Of a DNA stretch of 64,000 nucleotides, positions 8,702-17,449 are shown in pieces (position 1 is the first letter of the stretch; every line of letters begins with the position of its first letter). The translations under genes were made by a program, and so were the position numbers. Source of the DNA: Streptomyces aureoverticillatus (GTDB taxonomy: Bacteria > Actinomycetota > Actinomycetes > Streptomycetales > Streptomycetaceae); the NCBI RefSeq assembly GCF_014649395.1, contig NZ_BMSY01000011.1, forward strand, positions 186,001 through 250,000, in the 5' to 3' direction. Below the pieces are notes generated by a model. It saw only the letters and a list, made by a program, of their open reading frames with translations, had not been told where the DNA came from and ran no database searches.

Positions 8702-9109
8702 TCAGGCGGCCTGGCAGCCCTCCGTCTTGTCGGAGATGCCGTCGATCCGGGAGCCCCAGGACCAGTTGTCGCTGAAGTCGTACGGGCGGATGAGGCGGTG
8801 GTAGCAGGTGTCCCGCGCCCAGTCGATCGCGTACAGGTTCTGGTTCACGTCCGAGCGGAAGGACGCGGTCTTGTCGTGGTGGGATTCGGGAACTTCGGCA
8901 TAGCCCGGGGGCTTGTAGCACCAGCCCGTGCCGTGCTGGCCCGGCTGGGTCCAGAAGCACACTTCGCCGGGGCCGCGTTCGACGTCCGGGCCGCGTTCGA
9001 CCCCGGGTGCGGGCCCGGAGCCCGTCGAGGCGGCCGCGGGACCCGTCGACACGAGCGCGGGGGCGAGCGCGGCGAGCAGGGCGGTGGACAGGGCGAGTCT
9101 GCGGAGCAT
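8702..9109 (-). CDS. Secreted peptidase inhibitor I36-like protein (copy 2)
   Basis: A 135-aa exported protein starting MLRRLALSTALLAALAPALVS with cleavage near an ASTGSG/AAAS region. A short repeat VERGPDVERGP precedes the domain GEVCFWTQPGQHGTGWCYKPPG, followed by DVNQNLYAIDWARDTCYHR and a C-terminal Cys. The Cys pattern and Trp-rich first turn resemble I36 proteins, but similarity to the neighbour is weak. The ATG at 9107-9109 puts the signal peptide at the N-terminus; an upstream ATG at 9163 would add 18 hydrophilic residues. Confidence 0.75.
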   Translation of the reverse strand: MLRRLALSTALLAALAPALVSTGPAAASTGSGPAPGVERGPDVERGPGEVCFWTQPGQHGTGWCYKPPGYAEVPESHHDKTASFRSDVNQNLYAIDWARDTCYHRLIRPYDFSDNWSWGSRIDGISDKTEGCQAA

Positions 9110-9299
9110 GACCACCTTCGTATCGCTGGAGACGTCCCGCCCCGTCGACTGCGGGGCGGGCATCGCCAGGCTGCCCCCGCGCGGATCTGCGCATTCGACT
9201 CTTCACCCAAAGGTGTAAAACCGGGGCGGAAGAAGCCTTTCTTCGCATACGAGGAGGCGCGGGCCTCGCGGCGGTCTCACGCCGGGCGCACCCGACGGC

Positions 9300-9773
9300 T
9301 CAGCCGTGGTCCCGGTCCACCCACGCGCCGTCCCGCATGACGGCCCGCCCCCGCAGCTCCGCCTCCCCGCGCCACGCGAGCACCGTCCGCGGCACCACGC
9401 GGATGTACAGGAACGGCCCTTCCTCCGCCCGCGGGTCCCACCCGAACTTCGCGGCGAACGCGTCCGCCGCCTCCGCCGGCACCTCCGGCGCGGGAAAGCA
9501 CTCCGCCTCCCCGCGCAGCAGCACCACGTCGAACGTGTCCGGCAGCGAAAGGCGTACCCGTGGCTCCGCACGCGCGTTGCGTGCCGTCGCGGACGTCTCG
9601 CCGGTGCACATCCACACCGACTCCCCGTCCCACCAGAACCACAGCGGCACTTGGTGCGGGCCGTGCGCGGGATGGGCGGTCGCCAGCCAGATGTCCCGTT
9701 CGCGGTCGAGCCGCTCCAGTGTGTCGCGGGTACGTTCCCGCAGGTCGCGCCGCGTGCTGCCGTTGGTCTGCAT
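9300..9773 (-). CDS. Pyridoxamine 5'-phosphate oxidase family protein
   Basis: A 157-aa FMN-binding split-barrel protein. Typical elements are RDIWLATAHPAHGPHQVPLWFWWDGESVWMCTG (first strands), SATARNARAEPRVRLSLPD, and a C-terminal FLYIRVVPRTVLAWRGEAE. Members are FMN- or F420-dependent reductases of unknown substrate in actinobacteria. Start at ATG 9771-9773; residues further upstream in frame are Pro/Arg-rich and look noncoding. Monocistronic. Confidence 0.85.
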   Translation of the reverse strand: MQTNGSTRRDLRERTRDTLERLDRERDIWLATAHPAHGPHQVPLWFWWDGESVWMCTGETSATARNARAEPRVRLSLPDTFDVVLLRGEAECFPAPEVPAEAADAFAAKFGWDPRAEEGPFLYIRVVPRTVLAWRGEAELRGRAVMRDGAWVDRDHG

Positions 9774-9846
9774 GACCGTCGACCCTAAGCGGCACCGCGT
9801 GCGCCCCGCATGGGGCCGCGGCCCTACGCGCCCTACTCCTCCCGGC

Positions 9847-10848
9847 CTACGCGGCCCGGGCCGCGTCCCCCGCACTGCCCCGCGCCTGGTGGCGGTCGCG
9901 GCGGCTCCCCTCCGCCCGGGTCAGCGCGTCGAGGTGGGCCTGGACGTAGGGGACGGCCACCTTCTCCAACTCGCCGTCGATGAAGGCTGGTTGGACGTTG
10001 ACCTCGAAGACGACCCCGCCGTTCTCGATGGCGAGGTCGACCCCGGCGAACGGCAGCCCCATCGACGCGGTGGCGGCGACGGACAGCTCGGCGAGGCGCC
10101 GTGGCAGGTCGGCCGGGGCGATGGGGATGGCCGTCGCCCCTTGGCAGGTGTTGCAGGGGGTGTCCGTCGCGGGCTGGATGTGCTCCCGGGCGTGGATGAC
10201 GCGGCCGCCGAGCACGAACACGCGGAACTGGTGCCGGTCGCCGGCGGCGGTGACGTTGCCGGCGTCGCGCGAGAGCAGCCAGGCGGTGCGCCGACGCGCG
10301 TAGTACTCGGCGGCTTCGGCCAGTTGGGCCTCGGTGGTGACGTGGAAGGTGTCGCTGCCGCCCGTGCCGACGACCGGCCGGGCCCAGGTGTCGCGCCCGA
10401 GCCGCTCGAACGCGGCGGCCGCCTCGCGTGCGCCCGGCCGCGACAGGACGACGGTGTCCATGTGGGCGACGCCGTCCCGCTCGAAGTGGGCGACCGTGCG
10501 GTCCTTCTCGGTGGCCGCCCGCCACGCCGCGACGCCGGCGCCCAGCGTCACCGCGTGGTGGTGGGCGAGGAGGCGCTGGAAGGCGGCGAGGCCGCGGCGC
10601 CGGTGCGGCGGTATCTCGTACAGGACCACCACGTCAGGCACCACCTCCAGCCCCTGGTCGGGGACGTGGAGGCGTAAGCGGACGCCGTCGCGGTCCCGGA
10701 CCCGGCCGGTGCCGCAGGGGGCGAAGTGCCGGGCGTCGATGCGGTGGGGCGGGGCGCCCGTGAGCACTTCGACGGCCCGGGCGAGGTACTCCCGGCAGCC
10801 CTCGGGGGACGTGGGGTCGGCGATCAGGGCGACGCACGGTCCGGACAC
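9847..10848 (-). CDS. RimK-like ATP-grasp ligase-family protein
   Basis: A 333-aa ATP-grasp protein, probably forming an amide or peptide bond through an acyl-phosphate. It shows an N-terminal pre-ATP domain, AWRAATEKDRTVAHFERDGVAHMDTVVLSRPG, WARPVVGTGGSDTFHVTTEAQ (ATP-binding region), DRHQFRVFVLGGRVIHA, and the metal-binding end FAGVDLAIENGGVVFEVNVQP. An unusual segment DTPCNTCQGA between the last two carries a CxxC pair. No RiPP precursor or partner enzyme is next to it, so its substrate is unknown. The last 20 residues are Arg/Ala-rich. Confidence 0.83.
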   Translation of the reverse strand: MSGPCVALIADPTSPEGCREYLARAVEVLTGAPPHRIDARHFAPCGTGRVRDRDGVRLRLHVPDQGLEVVPDVVVLYEIPPHRRRGLAAFQRLLAHHHAVTLGAGVAAWRAATEKDRTVAHFERDGVAHMDTVVLSRPGAREAAAAFERLGRDTWARPVVGTGGSDTFHVTTEAQLAEAAEYYARRRTAWLLSRDAGNVTAAGDRHQFRVFVLGGRVIHAREHIQPATDTPCNTCQGATAIPIAPADLPRRLAELSVAATASMGLPFAGVDLAIENGGVVFEVNVQPAFIDGELEKVAVPYVQAHLDALTRAEGSRRDRHQARGSAGDAARAA

Positions 10849-11439
10849 GGCTGCCTCCAGCGGCTCTTGACGCGCACTCGGCCCGCGCGCACGTCGCGGC
10901 GCGGACCCGGGTGGAGATCAGGGCGGGATGGTGCCTGTCCCGCGGCAGGAGGCCACCGCACTCCGTGCGGCGCCGCGTCGGCCGCGCCCGCTGGTCGTCC
11001 CGGCGGTGGCGGGCCGGGGCGACGCCCGCCCGGGGATGCTGGTGACCACGGGACGGGGCTGCGCCCTTTCCGCGCCCTTTCCGCGATCCGTGCCGCAGGG
11101 CCGAGGCCCTGCCTTGCCGTGCCGCAGAGCCTTGGGCCCACACTGTAGGCGCGGCCCGGACACCCTGCCAGGGCGCAGGCACGCCCGGCGCCTGCCCCCG
11201 GCCTTGCGCCGCCTGCCTCGCCCGTGCGCCCCTGCGTCGCGCCGTGCCTCGCCCCGGCCCTGCCAGGCCGACCCTCCAAGCGCTCCGCTGGATGTGCCAC
11301 ACCATGCCGTCGCGACCCCGCGGGTGCGTCGTGGCTGGTCGCGCCCGCGCGGCGGAGCCGCATATGTCAGGGCCCCGCGCCCCTTCAGGGCGCCACCGAA
11401 CCTCAGCGGACACGCCCCAGGCGCCAAGAGAAGCCTCGA
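10849..11439. other. 591-bp intergenic stretch without a supported gene
   Basis: Between two minus-strand genes. Open frames on both strands are compositionally random (Arg/Pro/Gly-rich) and conflict with each other. The only structure is a short hairpin, 11095-11102 with 11105-11112, and a direct repeat CGCCCTTTCC near 11062-11081. No tRNA fold was found by eye. Confidence 0.5.
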
Positions 11440-11970
11440 TCACATCGGGAACGACAGCAGCCGCACCTCTCCCGCGGGCCACTCGGCCCCGTCCACGAGC
11501 GGCGTCCACATCGTCCGCAGCGGCATGACCACCGGGCCTCCGGGCTGCTCGACGCGGACGTCCTGTTCCAGCGTCCGCCAGCCGAGCCGCTCGTAGAGGG
11601 CGACGAGGGGCGGGCGGCAGAACAGCAGCGCGTGCCGGGGGCCCAACGTGCGCGCGTGGTCGAGCGCCGCCGCCAGGACGGCCCGGGCGAGGCCGCGGCC
11701 CCGCAGGTCGGCCGCGACGGCCACGCCGCCGACGCCGATCACCTCCGCCTCACTGCCGCCGATCGACACCGGCACCCTCAACAGGCCCGCGTGGGCGACG
11801 AGTCGGCCGTCCACCCGGACGCCGAAGTGCTCTTCCTTGGGCAGCCACGTCAGACCGGCCTCCGCGACGCCGAAGGGGTCGGGGCCGTCGCCCAGTATCT
11901 CGTTCTGGTCGGCGCGCGTGTACGCGACGAGCCGTACCGGGGTCGGGGGTGCGGAAAGATGATCAGCCAT
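11440..11970 (-). CDS. GNAT family N-acetyltransferase
   Basis: A 176-aa acyltransferase using acetyl-CoA. Motif A is clear: VIGVGGVAVAADLRGRGLARAVLAAALDHA (Q/RxxGxG/A type), followed by HALLFCRPPLVALYERLGW. Substrate unknown. Start at ATG 11968-11970 (MADHLSAPPTP). The frame is open upstream to 12291, but that stretch contains the promoter side of the divergent secreted-protein gene. Confidence 0.88.
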   Translation of the reverse strand: MADHLSAPPTPVRLVAYTRADQNEILGDGPDPFGVAEAGLTWLPKEEHFGVRVDGRLVAHAGLLRVPVSIGGSEAEVIGVGGVAVAADLRGRGLARAVLAAALDHARTLGPRHALLFCRPPLVALYERLGWRTLEQDVRVEQPGGPVVMPLRTMWTPLVDGAEWPAGEVRLLSFPM

Positions 11971-12213
11971 CCCGGCATCATGCGCGGCGACGGGGCTCGG
12001 GGACAAGGCCGACCCAACTTGCCCTTTTTGTGCGGCCATCTCCGTCTCGTACGCCCCTTGAGGCGACGTACGAACCACCATGAACGCCCCCACCAAGCAA
12101 CCCCCGCGCACTCCTCCGCATCTCCAGATCCGGGGGCCCAGTGATCTTTCCGTGGTTCCGGGCTGGCCCATGCAGTGCAGCAAGTGGAGCAAGTGGATGA
12201 ACTGGAGAACGTC

Positions 12214-15051
12214 TTGATCCATGTCCCGCGCTCGGTGACCGCCGCCACAGCGGTCCTCGCGCTGGCGGCGGGGGTGCCGGGCCTGGCGCACGCGCAGCCC
12301 GCCGGCGACCGAATACCGTCCATGTCACCGAGAGACGCCCTGCCGTCGAAGAGCACCGCGTCACCGGAGGACCCCACGCCGCCAGGGGAAGCGGAAAGCC
12401 AACTCCCCAAAGGCTGGCGGGTCGAGGGAAACGGCGCCAAGAAGCACCTGGTCTGGCGCGCACCCGAGCCCGTGCCCATGGGGAACGCCCGCGTCGAGTT
12501 CTACTCCGGCGACCGTCTGCTCGGTGTCCCCGTGCCCACGGACGACCAGCGGACCTTCCGGCTGCGGCTCGACGGCGCCCCCATCGGGCCGGCCACCGAG
12601 CTGCAGGCGCAGGCCGGCGGCCGCCGCCTCGACGAGGGCGCGGGCGACGCGGCCGCGCCGCCGCGGATCTCGCCGCCCGCCGAGTCCGCGGCTCCCCAGC
12701 CCGCGAACCGCGTCGACCCCGGCGTCCCGGGCAAGTACCGCACTGTCAGCGGTGAGTACACCCAGAGGTCGGTGCGCCTGCCCGGCTTCCCCAACCCCGT
12801 GGAGATGCGGGCCACCGTGGTGGGCCCGGCCGACGCGCCGGGGAAGCGTCCGCTCGCCCTGTTCCTGCACGGCCGCCACTACACGTGCTTCAAGCCCGGC
12901 GGTGACGACCAGGGCGGCGGCTGGCCCTGCACGTCCGGCACGAAGCCCGTGCCCAGCTACCGCGGTTACCTGCACGACCAGAAGCTCCTGGCCTCGCAGG
13001 GCTATGTGACGGTGTCGATCTCCGCCAACGGCATCAACGGCCAGGACGACGTCGCCCAGGACGGCGGCGCGCAGGCCCGTTCGTCGCTGGTGCGTCAGCA
13101 CCTCGCCCGCTGGGCGGACTGGTCCGCCGGCCGCGGCGACGCGCCGAAGGCCGTGCGCGACACCGCCCCGGCCGACCTGTCCAAGGTGCTGCTCGTGGGC
13201 CACTCCCGGGGCGGCGAAGGCGTCAACCGCGCCGCGCTCGACAGCCTGACGCCGCCGCCCGCCGCCGAGGACGGCGCCCCGGGCCCGGCGCGCTGGAACA
13301 TCCGCGGCACCGTCCTCATCGGCCCCACGATCTTCGGCCAGAACCCGGTCCCCGACGTGCCGTCGATGACGATCCTGCCGGGCTGCGACGGCGACGTGTC
13401 CGACCTCCAGGGCCAGATCTACGCCGACGGGACGCGCGGCGTCGGCCGCGGCACCGCCCTGCACAGCGCGGTCTACGTGGTGGGCGCCAACCACAACTTC
13501 TTCAACAGCGAGTGGACGCCGGGGCAGGCGCAGGCCCCGGCCGACGACGACTTCCATTCCGGCGAGCGGCCCGATCCGGTGTGCGCGAAGGGCAAGGACA
13601 CCCGCCTGACCGCCAAGCAGCAGCAGACCGCGGGCTCCACGTACATCGCCGCGGCGGCCCGTCTCTTCGTCGGCGGTGACGACCGGGTGCGCCCGCTCCT
13701 CGACGGCTCCGGCCGCCGCGCCCCCTCGGCGAAGCCCGCGCGCGTGCTGACCCACGCCGTCGGCGGCAACCGCACGCCCGCCTTCGTGCCGAGTTCCTCG
13801 CTCGCCGTGTCCGGCGGCCGGCTGTGCGCGCAGGTGGACCGCAGGGACTCCCGTGCCTGTCTCCCCTCCGGGACGCGGGGCGCCTCGCCGCACTTCGCCA
13901 CCTGGGAGACCTCGCCGGAGCCGGGCCGCCACGCGGTCGCCATGCGCTGGTCGCAGGCGGGTGCCGCGACGACGCTGCGTCCCCGGAAGCCCGTCTCCCT
14001 CGAAGGCGCCGACGCGTTGGCGCTGCGCGTGATCGTGCCGCCCAACAGCACCGGAACGCGGCTCGACGTCGCGGTCTCCGACGCCTCGGGGAAGCGGGTG
14101 ACGCTCGGCAAGGTCCGCGTCGACGGCCTGCCCGGCACAGAGATGACCGCGTCCTACTGGGGCCGCGAGGTACGTGTGCCGCTGTCGGCGGCCACCCGCG
14201 CGGGGCTCGACCTCAAGAAGGTGACGTCCCTGGAGCTGACCCCGCGCAACCGGTCCGGGCGCGCCTGGCTGATGGACGCGTGGGGCTGGCGCCCGGGCAC
14301 CCCGGATGCCGGGACCGCCGAGCTGGCACGTGTCGACATCGGACAGCTCAAGGTGAAGGAAGGCGACTCCGGAGTCCGCAACTACCACGTGCCGGTACGG
14401 GTCTCGGGGCAGGGCAGCGGCAAGGTCCGCCTGTTCGTGACCGACCCGCGGACGGACAGGACGACGCACAAGACGGTGACGGTGCGCCCGGGCGGCGAGC
14501 CCGTCGAGGTGCCGGTCGCCGTGCGGGCCAACAAGCGCTACGGCGCCGACCTCTCGTACGACGTGCTGGCCAAGGCGGTTCAGGGCGCGGTGGTCGGTTC
14601 GTACCACGGTGGTGTTCGGGTGACCGAGGACGACCCGATGCCCAAGGTCACCGTGAAGCCGGTCGCGGACCGCGTCACGGAGGGCAAGCCCCTGAAGTGG
14701 CGCGTCACGCTGTCCGCCGCGGCCGACACGGACATCGAGGCCGGCTTCGACATCCGGCGCGTCAGCGGCGGCAAGGAGCTGTCCACCAAGGACGTCGGCA
14801 AGCGCTGGCTGAAGGACACCTTCGGGAGCTCGCCGAACCCAGCCCGCCCGCTGTCCAAGGTCTCGGAGATGCCGTACCTCTCGGCGGGCATCGCCGCGGG
14901 CAAGCGGAGCGTCGAGGTGACCGTGCCCACGGTCAAGGACCGGGTGCGGGAGCCGAAGGAGACCCTGCGGCTGCGCCTGGTCACCTACGACCAGGCGTGG
15001 GAGCCGCACCGGGGCCCGGAGTTCACCGGGACGGTGCGCGACCCGGCGTAG
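12214..15051 (+). CDS. Large secreted alpha/beta-hydrolase (esterase-like) with C-terminal beta domains
   Basis: A 945-aa exported protein. With TTG 12214 as start (GGAG 6 nt upstream) the N-terminus is a short signal peptide, VTAATAVLALAAGVPGLAHAQ. Residues ~150-520 form the hydrolase domain: LALFLHGRHYTC (oxyanion region), nucleophile elbow GHSRGGEG, and VGANHNFFN with the probable catalytic His. The rest is beta-rich: a segment resembling a carbohydrate-binding jelly roll, then two repeats beginning LKVKEGDSGVRNY and VADRVTEGKPLKW that look like Calx-beta domains. Substrate unknown. ATG 12175 is the alternative start. The 3' end overlaps the convergent cupin gene by 29 bp. Confidence 0.82.
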   Translation: MIHVPRSVTAATAVLALAAGVPGLAHAQPAGDRIPSMSPRDALPSKSTASPEDPTPPGEAESQLPKGWRVEGNGAKKHLVWRAPEPVPMGNARVEFYSGDRLLGVPVPTDDQRTFRLRLDGAPIGPATELQAQAGGRRLDEGAGDAAAPPRISPPAESAAPQPANRVDPGVPGKYRTVSGEYTQRSVRLPGFPNPVEMRATVVGPADAPGKRPLALFLHGRHYTCFKPGGDDQGGGWPCTSGTKPVPSYRGYLHDQKLLASQGYVTVSISANGINGQDDVAQDGGAQARSSLVRQHLARWADWSAGRGDAPKAVRDTAPADLSKVLLVGHSRGGEGVNRAALDSLTPPPAAEDGAPGPARWNIRGTVLIGPTIFGQNPVPDVPSMTILPGCDGDVSDLQGQIYADGTRGVGRGTALHSAVYVVGANHNFFNSEWTPGQAQAPADDDFHSGERPDPVCAKGKDTRLTAKQQQTAGSTYIAAAARLFVGGDDRVRPLLDGSGRRAPSAKPARVLTHAVGGNRTPAFVPSSSLAVSGGRLCAQVDRRDSRACLPSGTRGASPHFATWETSPEPGRHAVAMRWSQAGAATTLRPRKPVSLEGADALALRVIVPPNSTGTRLDVAVSDASGKRVTLGKVRVDGLPGTEMTASYWGREVRVPLSAATRAGLDLKKVTSLELTPRNRSGRAWLMDAWGWRPGTPDAGTAELARVDIGQLKVKEGDSGVRNYHVPVRVSGQGSGKVRLFVTDPRTDRTTHKTVTVRPGGEPVEVPVAVRANKRYGADLSYDVLAKAVQGAVVGSYHGGVRVTEDDPMPKVTVKPVADRVTEGKPLKWRVTLSAAADTDIEAGFDIRRVSGGKELSTKDVGKRWLKDTFGSSPNPARPLSKVSEMPYLSAGIAAGKRSVEVTVPTVKDRVREPKETLRLRLVTYDQAWEPHRGPEFTGTVRDPA

Positions 15052-15571
15052 CCCGGCTCGTGGCGCGGCCGCGCGCGGACTCCCAGTCCGCGGCGACCGC
15101 GCCGCCGAGGAAGTGCACGTCGTACCGGTCCTGTTCGGGCAGGAGGCTGTCGAACGTGTCCAGGCCGTGCTGAATGCGGCCCAGGGCACGGAAGTAGCCG
15201 AACCGGTCGACACCCGGTGTCAGGACCGCCAGCAGATCGGCGGTCGCACCGGGCGCCGCGCCGAACGCGTGCGGCATCCCGGGCGGGATGACGACGAGTC
15301 CGCCTCGCGCCACCGTCGTCATCCCGCTTCCCAGGAAGAACTCCACCACCCCGTCGAGCACGTAGAACAGCTCCGTCGACCTCGCGTGATGGTGCGGCCT
15401 GGCCCCGTCCGCGCCCTCGCCGAGGGTGAGGCGGTTGGCGCCCAGGGCGCCGCCGGTGCCCGCGGCGTCGGCCAGCAGGTCGAAGCCGCCGCCGTGCGGC
15501 AGGGGAACGTGTTCGGCGGCGCCCGGCTGCACGATCAGGGCTGAGTCGTTCCGGGCCTCATGGGTCGTCAT
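15023..15571 (-). CDS. Cupin domain protein
   Basis: A 182-aa single-domain cupin. Motif 1 is RPHHHARSTELFYVLDGVVEFFLG (metal-binding His/Glu set) and motif 2 is VIPPGMPHAFG. It may be a small dioxygenase, isomerase or sensor; substrate unknown. It is divergent from a LysR regulator across 150 bp holding a T-N11-A palindrome, so that regulator probably controls it. The C-terminus (RATSRATPGRAPSR) is encoded over the end of the convergent secreted-hydrolase gene. Confidence 0.85.
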   Translation of the reverse strand: MTTHEARNDSALIVQPGAAEHVPLPHGGGFDLLADAAGTGGALGANRLTLGEGADGARPHHHARSTELFYVLDGVVEFFLGSGMTTVARGGLVVIPPGMPHAFGAAPGATADLLAVLTPGVDRFGYFRALGRIQHGLDTFDSLLPEQDRYDVHFLGGAVAADWESARGRATSRATPGRAPSR

Positions 15572-15675
15572 GTCAGGCTCTCCTCGGGAGTCGTTTCGCG
15601 AACCGCTGTCTGTCCACGACTCCCATTCGAGCCCGGGAAGAAGACGCGAACCAGAAGCAGTTGTCCCCTGCAGAA

Positions 15676-15690
15676 ATCACCGATCGTGAT
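15676..15690. promoter_or_regulatory. LysR-type operator (T-N11-A palindrome)
   Basis: ATCACCGATCGTGAT has perfect 5-bp arms and the T-N11-A spacing expected of LysR boxes. It lies between the cupin gene and the lysR-family gene, 32 bp upstream of the latter. Confidence 0.6.
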
Positions 15691-15721
15691 GAATACGCGT
15701 CGGTGCCACCGGAGGGACTTC

Positions 15722-16786
15722 GTGGAACTGCGCCAGCTCCAGTACTTCGCCGCCGTCGCCGAAGAGGGCGGCTTCAGCCGTGCCGCCGAGCGCCTCGGCA
15801 TCGTGCAGTCGGCGGTGAGCCAGCAGGTCCGCCGCCTGGAGCGGGAACTCGGGGTCTCCCTCTTCGACCGCTCCACGCGGCACGTCCGGCTCTCCGGGGC
15901 CGGTGAGCGGCTGCTGCCCGAGGCGCACGCCGTACTCGCGGCGGCGCGCCGCACCCGGGACGTCGCGGCCGCCCTCGCGTCCGGCACCGAGGGTCTGCTC
16001 CGTCTGGGCACCGTCCAGGGCCCGGGCGACCGGACGTACCGCCTCCTCGACGCGCTGCGGCGTACGGCCCCTCAACTCCGCGTACGACTGCGGAGGCTGC
16101 CCCTCACCGAGCGGCTCGCGGCGGTGCGTTCCGGTGAACTGGACGCGGCGCTGGTGCGGGCGGCGCGGAAGGCGCGGGGGGTCGAGCTGCTGCCGGTGTG
16201 GAGCGATCCGCTGTACGTGGCGCTGCCCGCGGAACATGCGGCGGCCGCGGCCGGCGACGGGCGGGAGGCCGCGTCCGGCGAGAGGCGGGAAGCCGTGTCC
16301 GGCGACGGGCGGGAAGCCACGTCCGGCCTCGCCGTGGGGCCCACGCCGGGAGCTGCCGCCGCGAGCGCCCCGCCGCTGCGCCTGGAGCAACTCGCGCACC
16401 TGCCGCTGCGCCTCGCCCCGCGCGAGCACAACCCGCCCTTCCACGACCTGGTGAGCGGCGCGCTGCGGGCGGCGACCGGAGCCGAACCACTGCTCGGCCC
16501 GCCGTTCACCACGCTCCAGGAGACCCTCACCGGAATCGCCGAGCAGAGCGTCGACTCCCCGTCCTGGACGGTCTTCTACGAGGTCACGGGGCTGCCGACG
16601 GTCCCCCACGTGACCGTACGACGCCTCGCCGCCCCGGCCCTCACCACGTCGCTCGCCACACCACCGGGGCCGCCGGGCCCGCCGCTGCGGCAGCTCCTTC
16701 AGGCCCTGCGCGAGACCGCGACCCCTACGCCTCGTGATGCTGCTGGTAGTGACCGCGCCAACGGGGAGTCGCCGCCCCCTCCATGA
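15722..16786 (+). CDS. LysR-family regulator with repeat insertion in the effector domain
   Basis: A 354-aa regulator. GTG 15722 follows GGAGG by 6 nt and gives MELRQLQYFAAVAEEGGFSRAAERLGIVQSAVSQQVRRLERELGVSLFDRS, a textbook LysR winged helix-turn-helix. The effector-binding domain follows but is interrupted near residues 178-201 by three tandem 8-residue units (GDGREAAS, GERREAVS, GDGREATS). This surface insertion makes the protein about 50 residues longer than usual. The divergent cupin gene is the likely target. The 3' end meets the convergent tetR gene, whose coding region overlaps it. Confidence 0.88.
   Translation: MELRQLQYFAAVAEEGGFSRAAERLGIVQSAVSQQVRRLERELGVSLFDRSTRHVRLSGAGERLLPEAHAVLAAARRTRDVAAALASGTEGLLRLGTVQGPGDRTYRLLDALRRTAPQLRVRLRRLPLTERLAAVRSGELDAALVRAARKARGVELLPVWSDPLYVALPAEHAAAAAGDGREAASGERREAVSGDGREATSGLAVGPTPGAAAASAPPLRLEQLAHLPLRLAPREHNPPFHDLVSGALRAATGAEPLLGPPFTTLQETLTGIAEQSVDSPSWTVFYEVTGLPTVPHVTVRRLAAPALTTSLATPPGPPGPPLRQLLQALRETATPTPRDAAGSDRANGESPPPP
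16253..16324 (+). repeat. 24-bp tandem repeat, 3 copies, in the lysR gene
   Basis: Units 16253-16276, 16277-16300 and 16301-16324 share the frame GGCGA-GGCGGGA-GCC-GTCC. Period 24 keeps the reading frame and encodes 8 residues per unit. Confidence 0.85.
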
Positions 16787-17384
16787 CCGCCATCACGACG
16801 TCGTGGGCCAGGGAGTCCGTGACGGGCAGGTGCCCGAACAGCACCCGGTGGTACGTGGTGGCGCCGAGCATGTCCAGGAGCAGGTCGAGGTCCGCGTCGG
16901 GCCGGATGTCGCCCCGCTCGATGCCCCGCCGCAGCGCCGCCTCGGTCGTGGCCCTGCGGGGGCGGAAGAGCGTCTCGGTGAAGACCCGGTCCAGCTCCGG
17001 GTCGTCGGCCAGCTCGGCCACCAGCGCGGGCAGCGTACGCCGCCCCAGCGTGCCGCCGAACGCCTGGCTCAGGGTCTCGATGCCCAGGATGAGATCGCAG
17101 TGCGTGCATCCGGTGTCGGGGGTGGGCGCGGTGCCCATGCTCTCCGCGAGGGCCGAGATCACCAGGTGCTGCCGGGACGGCCAGCGGCGGCGGATGGCCG
17201 GCTTGGTCGTGCCGGCGCGGCGCGCGACGCCCTCCATCGTCAGGTGCGGATAACCCGCCTCCTCCAGGAGTTCCAGCGTCGCCTTCAGGATCGCCTCGTC
17301 GAGCCGCGCGTCTCGGGGACGTCCCGTCCGTCCCGTCGTGCGGGAGGAGTGGGCGGCGCTCGCTGCGAGGTCCGGGGTTGCCAT
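16725..17384 (-). CDS. TetR-family repressor of the divergent MFS gene
   Basis: A 219-aa regulator with RDARLDEAILKATLELLEEAGYPHLTMEGVARRAGTTKPAIRRRWPSRQHLV as N-terminal helix-turn-helix, followed by an all-helical ligand domain containing DTGCTHCD. It is divergent from an MFS exporter with a 29-bp palindrome between them, the classic layout of a drug- or metabolite-responsive efflux pair. The start is not certain: ATG 17384 has no ribosome site, but TATACT lies 7 nt upstream of it, consistent with a leaderless message. The 3' end (16725-16786) overlaps the convergent lysR-family gene by 62 bp. Confidence 0.87.
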   Translation of the reverse strand: MATPDLAASAAHSSRTTGRTGRPRDARLDEAILKATLELLEEAGYPHLTMEGVARRAGTTKPAIRRRWPSRQHLVISALAESMGTAPTPDTGCTHCDLILGIETLSQAFGGTLGRRTLPALVAELADDPELDRVFTETLFRPRRATTEAALRRGIERGDIRPDADLDLLLDMLGATTYHRVLFGHLPVTDSLAHDVVMAVMEGAATPRWRGHYQQHHEA

Positions 17385-17411
17385 GACGGCAAGTATAGGT
17401 AGCATCTCCTT

Positions 17412-17440
17412 TCGTTCCGTTCCGGATCGAAACGAAACGA
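17412..17440. promoter_or_regulatory. Probable TetR operator palindrome
   Basis: TCGTTCCGTT (17412-17421) and AACGAAACGA (17431-17440) form a 10-bp inverted repeat with one mismatch around 9 nt. It sits 28 bp upstream of tetR and 10 bp upstream of the MFS start, so one bound dimer could block both genes. Confidence 0.7.
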
Positions 17441-17449
17441 GGGTTCGCC

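Noticed and set aside
10849..11439. Hidden gene or tRNA in a 591-bp gap
   Set aside because: Open frames on both strands have random composition, and no cloverleaf or CCA-ended fold was found.
9847..11439. RiPP cluster built around the ATP-grasp enzyme
   Set aside because: No precursor peptide, methyltransferase or transporter is adjacent, so a cluster is not supported.
12361..15213. Minus-strand open frame of 950 codons opposite the secreted hydrolase
   Set aside because: No domain, Arg/Gly/Ala-rich, and the plus-strand gene has a signal peptide and hydrolase motifs.
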